Positions 1-7,800 of a stretch of 18,909 nt of DNA are shown here, in pieces. Numbering within the stretch: the stretch's first letter is position 1; every line of letters starts with the position of its first letter. Both the position numbers and the translations under genes were made by a program. This DNA comes from Amoebophrya sp. AT5.2 (Eukaryota; Sar; Dinophyceae; Syndiniales; Amoebophryaceae): positions 1 to 18,909 of the forward strand of contig RXOD01004716.1 in NCBI GenBank assembly GCA_005223375.1, read 5' to 3'. The notes below the pieces were generated by a model. That model did no database searches. It was given only the letters and a program-made list of their open reading frames with translations, and was not told where the DNA came from.

Positions 1-1790
1 GTGGCCGCAGCCGCGTCGGCAGCTTTGTCTTCCTCCCCATCGTCGCCGCAATAGGCCTCCGAGGATGCCTCAATATCTTCTCCCGCCGCTATCGCAGCCT
101 GTCTCGCCTTCTCCTTTTCCATGTCGAGTCTTATCAGCTCCTTCGCCTCCACACTCGCCGGGCCCTCCGTAAGGCTTTCGAGCGAGAGCGCCTCTTTCCG
201 CCCACGCCTCGTCTGCACCGGCAGGTCCAGTTTTGCGGCGACAACAACCTTGTCATCTGGGTCAAGGGAGCTTCGCAGCCCCTGCTTCGTGTGGTGGCAA
301 AACACGCCGGCCTCTACCGCCTCAAGCCCGCCTTTGGACGAGAGCGGCACCTTCGCAGCACCCGCAGCCGGCTCGGATGATCCGGCACCCGCGCCTCGCC
401 CTACTTTCCCTTTCGGGCTGCTGCTCCCGGTTCCGCCTTTCGCCCCCGACATCCTCGGTGGCGACGCCCCGCTTTTCCCGAAACCCGGCGGCAGCCGCAC
501 ATCCCCCAGGACCGATGTCGGATCCCCGTGCGGGTACGGCTTAAAGCCCGGCCCGGATTTTTTCCGTACTGCTTGCTTGCACTGTAGCACCAGATCCATC
601 CGCGTCGCGCGCGGGTCCGTGAACGCGAATTGCGAGCCCTGTGCGTGTAGGAAGTCCTCCTTCAGCCGGGACGCCTCCGAGAACGCCGCCGGCGTGGCCG
701 CCCGGACCTGCTCCTTCGTGCGCCAGTCGGCCTCGCAGTTCGGCACCCGGTAGCTGGCCCAGAAACTGCTTCGGATCGGATGCGTCACGAACTCGTCGCA
801 CGGGTTGTCCGACCGCGGGCTAGCCACACGCCACGACCGCCCCTGGTCCGCCACTTCCACTGCAAGCAGGCGCTTCGCCTGCCGCTCCACCTGGTCTACA
901 AAATCCGCGGATTGTCGCGCCATCTGCATCAGGTACTCCGGCTTCTTGGAAGCCGTCCACAGGCCCTTGAGCGACTTCTTGGGCGCGCCGGACTTGCCGG
1001 TTGTGAGAAATGGGGAGGGCTTCTGCTTATCTTTGCTTGGGTCCCCGGCGTCCCAGATATTTTCGGTCAAAGGCCGGTCCGCGCCGTCCGCCCCCTCCGG
1101 CTTCTGCCACTTCCGCGTTTCGTCCAGCACCAGTTTGCTCTTGCCGACCAGACTCGACGTCGACTGGGCCTTGGCGCGCTGGTCTTTCGGCAGCGCTTTC
1201 TTCTTTTTCTTGTCGCCGCCGGCCGCGGCAAAGGAGGGCTTTGCTGGTGCCGCTGCTCCTGCACCACCAGGTGGTGACGCCCCACTGGCCCCCCGCGCCA
1301 GTTTGCCGGCAACGCCCGCCGCGCCAACTTTCTGTGAAACTGCTGCAGATGGGGCGCCAAAGAAGCCGGACGCGGATCCGACGTTCGACAAAGTCCCCAG
1401 CCGCGACAATGCCTTTATCTTCATCTGTGCTCGCCGCATCATCCCCCGCTTAACGAGCTTATTCCTGCCGTTCTTGTCCTTCGTTTCGGGGTGCAGAATT
1501 TTCTCGAGCGTGACCAGGAGCTCATCTCTGCATCTTAGCTTCAGAGAGACGTCAAAAGCTGCATCCCGGAAGCTCGTTAGCCCCGGAATACCAGCGACGA
1601 AATCGGACTCAACAGCACCAGTGAGAGCGGTGACCGCCTCCGCCCAATTGTTGAGCTCGATATCGTCGGCCGGGAGGTTGAGCGATTTCGGCAGTGCGTT
1701 CATCAGTGACTTTTTCCGCAGCGAGTTCGCGTGCGCATTTGAGCTCGACGAGCTACTGCTCAGCGCGGTTGTGGGACGCGACATCGACAT
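1..1790 (-). CDS. Hypothetical basic, low-complexity protein (3' end outside window)
   Basis: An open frame runs from an ATG at 1790 leftwards off the window edge, giving at least 596 codons. The start is the first ATG after an in-frame TAG about 40 bases upstream; the protein opens MSMSRPTTALSSSSSSS. Residues about 40-135 look folded, with mixed hydrophobic and charged helices containing NNWAEAVTALTGAV and RDELLVTLEKIL. A Gly/Ala linker and a lysine run (KKKKK) follow near residues 185-205. A second folded-looking stretch at about 280-430 has several Trp and Cys (SFWASYRVPNCEADWRTKEQ). Another Gly/Ser/Lys linker then leads to a charged helical segment (EAKELIRLDMEKEKARQAA) at the left edge. 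I recognise no family. High third-position GC and continuous openness over 1.8 kb argue that it is real. Plus-strand ORFs over the same bases are shadows. Confidence 0.75.
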   Translation of the reverse strand, partial: MSMSRPTTALSSSSSSSNAHANSLRKKSLMNALPKSLNLPADDIELNNWAEAVTALTGAVESDFVAGIPGLTSFRDAAFDVSLKLRCRDELLVTLEKILHPETKDKNGRNKLVKRGMMRRAQMKIKALSRLGTLSNVGSASGFFGAPSAAVSQKVGAAGVAGKLARGASGASPPGGAGAAAPAKPSFAAAGGDKKKKKALPKDQRAKAQSTSSLVGKSKLVLDETRKWQKPEGADGADRPLTENIWDAGDPSKDKQKPSPFLTTGKSGAPKKSLKGLWTASKKPEYLMQMARQSADFVDQVERQAKRLLAVEVADQGRSWRVASPRSDNPCDEFVTHPIRSSFWASYRVPNCEADWRTKEQVRAATPAAFSEASRLKEDFLHAQGSQFAFTDPRATRMDLVLQCKQAVRKKSGPGFKPYPHGDPTSVLGDVRLPPGFGKSGASPPRMSGAKGGTGSSSPKGKVGRGAGAGSSEPAAGAAKVPLSSKGGLEAVEAGVFCHHTKQGLRSSLDPDDKVVVAAKLDLPVQTRRGRKEALSLESLTEGPASVEAKELIRLDMEKEKARQAAIAAGEDIEASSEAYCGDDGEEDKAADAAAA

Positions 1791-1883
1791 CGTGTAGGTG
1801 TAGGTGAAGGTGTACGCGTTCGTGTGGCCCTAGGAGTAGGAGTCTTGTTTTCGTTGTTAGGAGCAGCGAGTAGGCGTGTTGTT
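1791..1883. other. Upstream region of the left-edge gene with GTGTAG-type short repeat
   Basis: The bases just upstream of the start codon at 1790 carry a short tandem motif, gtgtaggtgtaggtg on the plus strand (about 1793-1807). On the coding strand this reads as ACC-TAC repeats in the presumed 5' leader. The in-frame TAG that supports the chosen start lies at about 1829-1831. I see no TATA box or other promoter motif that I could defend. Confidence 0.4.
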
Positions 1884-2540
1884 TTAGTCTTTGTTACATT
1901 TCCTTGCAGCTGTAATCAAATTATCCACGACTAAGCCTCCCTTGCCCTCCAAGCTCCTCGCAATCTCCAGCAGTATTCCTACTCCTTGATGCTGGTATAG
2001 CCACCAGTGGCGCTTCAGCTTCTTCAGTTTCACTTTCAGAGGATCGTCATTCATACAACCATGCTTTGGTTTCGCATTGCGCGCCACAACAAAAATGTTG
2101 ATGGAGACGGTTGTCACGAGTATCACGAAGATCGAAGTTCGATTTGTACCGCGTAGCTCCCTACAGCGTCTCTTTCTAAATCTCCATCGATCATCTCTCT
2201 CTCTTACACCACGATCGAGAAGAACAAGAAGATAGATTGGCACGACTTCTACACGAGAAAACAAATTACGAGCACCAGCACGATGATCCAAATCCACGAT
2301 AGAAACCTTATCAACTACGGCATCAAGTCCATGATCATGGAGCTTGGCATTCAAACAAGCGATACCAATGCACGCACAGACAACAACAGCGACTGTTGAA
2401 GATGAACAGTCAAGACTTATAATGATAGATGATGTGACGTTCAGCACGACGCGTCGAGCGCAAAAACCAAGGACGACAAGGAGAAAAAGTCCACTGCTCT
2501 GCTGCCCAGCATGACTTTGACTAGATTTTAGATAGCTCTA
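1884..2540 (-). other. Open frame without a 5' ATG; possible exon of an unrecognised small membrane protein
   Basis: The frame is open from an in-frame TAG near 2540 to a TAA at 1884, about 218 codons, but its only ATG is late and starts MNDDPLKVKLKKLKRHWW. If translated, it would have a hydrophobic segment near its start (GLFLLVVLGF and the following SSIIISLDC/STVAVVVCACIGIA stretch), a second one (TSIFVILVTTVSINIFVVA), and a basic C-terminal helix region ending KGGLVVDNLITAARKCNKD. The composition is less GC-rich than the neighbouring genes. A CTTTCTTAG sequence just upstream could be a splice acceptor, which would make this an internal or terminal exon. It could equally be chance openness in intergenic DNA. 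I recognise no family. Confidence 0.25.
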
Positions 2541-2545
2541 TCTAA
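2528..2545. repeat. Small inverted repeat (8-bp arms, 2-nt loop)
   Basis: The arms ttagatag and ctatctaa are separated by ct. It lies in the gene-free stretch downstream of the RING gene. It is too short to mean much alone, and the rest of 2541-2656 shows nothing else I can identify. Confidence 0.4.
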
Positions 2546-2656
2546 GAAAGGTGAACGTGAAAGTCATCCTCGTCGTGCACCCCTGCGTCATGATCACGGC
2601 ACCGCGACAAGGAGATTGATGCTCGGAACTCGAACTCCAACTTGTGGTCGGTGTCT

Positions 2657-4056
2657 TCACGAGCTTGGGCGCCGACCTGCTAGAGTATAGGGGCACAAGC
2701 ACTCATGATTCCTTGTAAGTGCTAGTAGTGGCCCCGTACCCCGTATGCTGGGTATGATCTTTAAGAAATACATCAATTGGTGCTGCTGCAGGTGGCCGCT
2801 CTTGAGAAGCGTGGCAAAATCTATCAAATAACAAGACCCGTCCTTCTTGGTGCATGAGCTTTGCTCTGTTTGAGAGTTGGTGGAGTTGTGAATGTGATGC
2901 AGATCGGTTCTTGGAACTCGTCGACGGTAAGTCTTTAGTAGTCTACGCAAAAGGAAAAGACAACAGATTGATTACGCACCAGAGCAGCACCACCAAGTAA
3001 ATTCGGCGAGGAAGATGCACAATGGACTACAGCGGCCTCGTCCCTCACGCAACCCACTTACACTGAGGTTGAGCTGCTCCCGCCAGCGGCCGCGGCCGGT
3101 AGTGCGACGGGCGTCGCGAGTTCAGGTGGTCGTCCGAACACAGCCAACACTTGTCCACCAGCATACCCTTCTCTTGCTCCTGCATCTCCATCTCCTGGAG
3201 TACTAGAAGCGGTGGTCCCTCCGCCTCCCTCGCCGTTCTCTTGGTCTGTTGTGGTTCCTCCATCCTGTGTTGAGGCAGCTGCACCGACAGCCTCTGCCTC
3301 GATACTTGCGACCGCAGCTGCGACCTCGATCGTGGCTGCACTCGCGATCCCGTCGCCAAGATCGATGTCTATCGGTTCCCGACACAGCGGGCAGGTGTTA
3401 TTCCCGGTAGCCGCCCACTCAGCGAGGCAGTCGTAGTGGAACAGGTGCCCACACTGCGTCCTCGCCACTTTGACTCCCACTTCGAAATCGCAGCAGCAGA
3501 TGGCGCACTCCGACCGCTTTTTGTCCAGCCGGCGTAGTCGCTCGATGATTTTCACGCGACCGATCTTCTTCTGGACGCCGTCGACGCCCCCGCACCAGTA
3601 AATGCCGCACACGCCCAGGAGAAACATCCCACCGAGTAATGCGATCTCGGCCCACTCGCCGCCGATGGCGCGCTCGAGGTAGTCCAAACCGTCCTCGGAT
3701 CGCGCGAGGTGTGGCAAGTTCGTGATATTGACATGTGGAAGCGGGGGTGTCGTAGATGTAGAAGAATCCGTAGTACTTGGAGGAACGATTGTAGAGGTTT
3801 GCGCTGCAGATGCCGAAGCGCGTCGACGCGTTGTTGCCGAAGGGCGGCGTGGCTCTGCGTATGAAAGGGCGGCTCGGTTTGCGTCATGGAGCTCTTCAGC
3901 TGGGATAACACCCGAAACAGATTGCTCTTTTAAAGAGCTTTCATCTGCTGGTGCTGCACAAACGACGCCGCCCCCGCCGAGAAGTCGACTAGAAAAGACG
4001 ATGAACGCCGACGTTAGGCCCGACCATCTCCAAATGAAGAAATTGCCCGCCTTCAT
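2657..4056 (-). CDS. Single-pass membrane RING-H2 protein, probable E3 ubiquitin ligase
   Basis: Exon 1 (4056-3062) starts at the first ATG after an in-frame TAG. Residues 1-34 look like a signal peptide. A transmembrane segment lies at about 136-156 (IALLGGMFLLGVCGIYWCGG). A basic stretch leads into a complete RING-H2 finger with C184, C187, C202, H204, H207, C210, C222 and C225, plus the usual Trp at 214. RING-H2 fingers recruit ubiquitin-charged E2 enzymes, so this is probably a membrane E3 ligase with its RING on the cytosolic side. An Ala/Gly/Thr-rich tail follows. Without splicing the frame stops at 3058. A GTAAGT donor at 3061 and a pyrimidine-rich TAG acceptor at 2943 would remove 119 nt and add 94 residues (exon 2, 2942-2657) in frame, total about 426 aa. 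The RING call is firm; exon 2 is likely but unproven. The substrate is unknown. Confidence 0.85.
2943..3061 (-). other. Candidate intron in the RING-H2 gene (119 nt)
   Basis: On the coding strand the donor reads CAGT|GTAAGT and the acceptor is a strong pyrimidine run ending GCGTAG|AC. The donor is phase 2, and the next exon continues open for 94 codons to a TGA at 2657. The unspliced alternative ends three bases after the donor G, at TAA 3058-3060, so the donor itself contains the stop codon. Confidence 0.55.
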
Positions 4057-4897
4057 CCTTGGTTTGCGATTGGTCCTCGCGCACTAAGTCTATTTTTCGT
4101 CGAAATAAAACTCAATAAATACTTATACCCGTTGGAAAGTACGCGCGTATGGTTGTGTTTGATTATGGTCGTTTCAATCATGATGTGAATCCTAATCGAT
4201 GCTCTCCTCGTGGTCAAGTCACAGTCACTCGCCCTCCGACATATTAAGCGAAAAGAAAAATAATGTATGATGATCCACCTTAGGGCGGCTACGGTTCGGT
4301 TTAGAGTACTTAAAAATTAGATGCAAATACGCGGTTTGTGTATGGCGTCCTACCTCCGTAGCTACTTTTTTCCTCTTTGTGTAGTTTGTGTACACCTGAA
4401 CTATTCCGCTCCTTCACCGACGTAGGGCGTGATGCAGGCCAACATATGGCGGCAAGACTGCAAAACGAGGTACTTGTGGTTCGACGTTTCTCGATTTTTT
4501 ATATGAAACGCAAACGCCGAAGAAAATAAAGTCATGACTCATGCGATTGCCGCGAGAAGCAGAAGTGGAGCGACAACTATTCTTTCATGCGTCAATCGAA
4601 GTGGCGAGCGCTCGCCACTTCTGGGTCTGCTTCATCAGGTCATCACACAGTTCTTGCGCCAGCGCCGGTCGTCCTGGACATGCTTCTTTTTAGAGACTCA
4701 TTGCTGGAAGTGGAGGTGGAAGGTAAAGGGACTGACCTACTTCATTCATACATCAAAGCAATTCCACTGACTTCTACGCCTGACTGTGGCTGTGCCCCTG
4801 CTCTCATCTGATGAAGTGTTTGAACGGATTTGCGCCGGTCGTTGACGATGTAGGATTAGCACTGGAGTTCTTTTTTGCGTCGTCCTATAATTCCCCT
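4057..4897. other. Intergenic region between the topoisomerase-like gene and the RING gene
   Basis: This 0.84 kb stretch lies 3' of the large topoisomerase-like gene and 5' of the RING gene. It is AT-richer than the coding DNA around it. Short plus-strand ORFs (78 aa at 4534-4770 and 74 aa at 4587-4811) have no recognisable content and sit over the palindrome at 4598-4621. I see no tRNA, no snRNA and no defensible promoter motif. Confidence 0.5.
4598..4621. repeat. Perfect 24-nt palindrome
   Basis: gaagtggcgagc is followed immediately by its exact reverse complement gctcgccacttc, with no spacer. It lies about 280 bases beyond the stop codon of the topoisomerase-like gene and about 540 bases upstream of the RING start. 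It could form a hairpin in RNA from either strand or a dyad binding site in DNA. Confidence 0.9.
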
Positions 4898-7800
4898 TTA
4901 GTCTTTATCATCCGCTTCGACAACCACGTCAGCATCCGGACCATGAATCGCAACCTTATCGGCGTCCTGCTGCTCCGGCTGCATCTCCTCCTTCGAGTAA
5001 TATCGTCCTCCCGGAACGGGAGCCGCTGTTCCCATCTGAGACGGATCGAAGTTGTCAAACGAGTTTCCGTACATCATCATCTGTTGCTGTGCGGCTGCTT
5101 GCTGCTGGTACATTAGAATTTGCTGTTGTCCCGCCTGAAAGGCCAACTGCATTTCATAGTTGTAGTTGTACGCCGCAACTGAATCCTCGTAGCTGTTGTA
5201 TCCGCTTTGGTGGTGGTGCTGGTGGTGCTGGAGCGACGCGGTTGGGGTACGTTCCTTCGAGTTGTGAACGACAGCCGCGAAGGTGGGCGGCGGCGGGGGA
5301 GGTCCTAATTTTATCTGGCCCTTCTGCAGGAGAAGCTTTCCGAGCGGAGCGTCCTCGGCATTATCGCTCTTTTTCGTCGGAGCTTCCACGGCGCGTCCGG
5401 CAGCTTTCGACTCGTTCAATGAACGGGTATTAAGCGAGGACTTGACGGCGGGCGGGTTGCTGAGGTGATTCGCTGACAGCGGCGGCTTAGACTTGGATAC
5501 GCTATTGGGCAGAATCTCCCCTGGCGGCGGAGGCGGAGCAGCCGCGGGACTGGGCGCTTTGCTACCAGTGCTCCGCTGCAGATCCAGATGCGCGAGCACG
5601 CTCGAGGATTTTGGAGGAATGAGCTGCGTCGAGGCTGCTTTTGCTTTCGACGACGCATGCGATTGCGCAGCCTGGAGCTCACTTCCTTTTGGTTGCGCTG
5701 AAGCGGTCGCCGATGATGCAGATGAAGGCACGATGGTCACCTTTTTGCCGAAGGCAAAACCCGAATTCTTCACTATGGCAGCGGCTTGTTCTTGTTGTTC
5801 TTGCTGCTTCTTTATCTTTTGCTCCTGCAATTGATGAAGAACTTTCTTCACGTCGACGACAGCAGATCCACCAGGGGGGCGCATAGAAGTGGAGGCCTTG
5901 CTTTTCTCTTTTTCATCCTCGACCCTCGTTGGACGGTTTCGCTGTTCCTCCTTGTCGAACCCAGTCTCTCGCGTCCGCCGCGGGGGTGTCGGCGGGTCCC
6001 TGCGGGGCTTCTCCCGCTCCTTCTCCTTCTCTCGGCCGGCACTCTGCCGATCTTTCCTTTCCCTCGCGACGCTTGTACCCCGCCCACCTCTGGCCACACT
6101 GCGTCCGCGGCTCCTGCCTACGCTCTTTCCCCGCTGTTCCTTATCTTTTTGCGGTTCATCAGTAGAGTCTTTGTCTTTCTTTTCTTTGTTCTTGGTCCTG
6201 GACCGGCTTCTGCTGCGGCTCGACTTCTGTTGTTGTCGGCGCGCTCGACTCGCCCGGCGCGGGCTTTTGTCCCTTGAAGACGACCTCCACGAACGCAGCT
6301 TCTTTCGACTTTTTGCTCCTCCGGAGCGGGAACGCGACCGGGAGTCACCGCGGCCCTTTTTCTTCTTGCTCTTCACGCCCGTGTCCCCCTGTTCTTCTTC
6401 TTTACGCCCTCGACGAGCTCGCTGCCTGCTGCTGCTGGCGCTTCGACTTCGGCTCCGCCGACTTCCTTTCTTCTTCTTCTTATCCTGCCCATCCCTGGAT
6501 TCTTCGCGCGCTTTTTTCCGCGGTGGTCCCTCTGATTCGTCGCGTTTTTTATCTTTTCCTGCAGCGGGACGAGCAGCTTCCTCGCTCTTTCTCGCCCTCA
6601 CAGTTTTCGCCTTCGGAAGCGCACTCGCATCCGGCAGCTCGTCAGGCTTTTTTTCGTCACGTCCTCGCCCTACACTCCGTCCGCGTCCGACGCTCCGTCC
6701 CCGCTTGTGTGAGGGAAGCCCGTGTGAGGAGGTCGTGTTCGCAGAGCCGCCAGCTGAGGCAGCGGGAGCTCCAGCTCCACCGCTAGAAGCAGCAGGAGCG
6801 TTTCTTGCAGCAGTAGATGCGCTACTGCTAGCGCCAGCAGCAGTGGGTAGCTTCTTGGCTTTATGTTTATCGCCCTCTTCCTTCCGCTTTTGGATGGCTT
6901 TGCTCATAGCGTCCATCCACATCCGCAGGTTCCCGAGAACATTGTGCTCGCTCGCACGGTCCGCGTCGGAGAGACCGACGACGGCTTGCTTCGTCACGCC
7001 GGGTTCGCGCGCGATGAGCTCCTGGATTTTCTGCTCCATGAAGCCCTGGTGGTTTCTACCGAGGAAGGATACAGACCTGTTCACGTGCTTGCCGTCCTGC
7101 ATCTCCTCCAAAAAAGCGCACAGCCGCTCGCCAGCCGGGGTCACGCTTAGGTGGCGGAAGGACTGCGTGGCCGTCGCTGACGGGTCGATGCCTGGCGGTG
7201 ATGATCGACGGTGTTAGTTACTGACGCGCAAGTACGTACAAAGCCGGTTGAAGTGAATGCTGCTTGGAGCTAATTTTAATTTTATTCGTGGTGAGAGAGG
7301 CAGGGGTCTCAATCTCGCTTCTACGCTTTGTATTTGTTAAGGAATGGATATGGATCGATAGTCGTGGAACAATTAGCCCACCAGGGGGCTGACTGTGACT
7401 CTTGTATTTACTGTACGTTGTTGTAGTAGCGCAGGCTCACGAAACCTCCTGCGCACCCCGAGAAAGTCCTCGTATGTTCGCGTAAATATCGCACAACCGC
7501 ACAATTGCAGGAGCGGTCGGAAAAGGTGTAGGTGATATTTACATCGATTTCTTCCAAATTTCTGAAGCTCCCGCAAGTACGACGAGTAGCTCGACTACAC
7601 GCCCACGGTGACTGACGATTCACGATCGCAAAGAACATGCGTAAAGCAAGTAGTATACCTGCTTCCCGTGCCTCTTTTCCTTTAGGTGGCATCTGTGGAT
7701 TCGAGTGCAGCAGGTTGGCTTGCAGGAGGAATGATACAGCTCGCGCGGCGTCGAAATAAACATCGTCCGTCCCCACGCCCCCGTCGCCGCCAAAATGCAG

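Noticed and set aside
805..1797. 330-codon plus-strand ORF opposite the left-edge gene
   Set aside because: Shadow of the minus-strand frame, which is longer, open to the window edge and has a better composition.
2657..2950. 97-codon ORF as an independent small gene
   Set aside because: Its start is not an ATG, and its frame fits better as exon 2 of the RING-H2 gene after the pyrimidine-rich acceptor.
4898..7144. The RS-rich ORF as a stand-alone SR splicing factor starting at 7144
   Set aside because: The codon at 7144 is GTG, not ATG. The first in-frame ATG (7102) lies inside the conserved core segment, and the sequence before it fits the topoisomerase core.
5889..7217. 442-codon plus-strand ORF (Ser/Arg/Leu/Phe-rich) opposite the RS domain
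   Set aside because: It is the antisense of the RS and lysine-rich coding sequence; such repeats leave the opposite strand open. Its composition mirrors the repeats and it has no independent features.
7408..7657. C-terminal tail of the middle topoisomerase ORF (ending at 7408) as true protein end
   Set aside because: The tail shows no type IA similarity, starts exactly at a GTATAC donor, and the missing end of the core is found after the acceptor at 7192.
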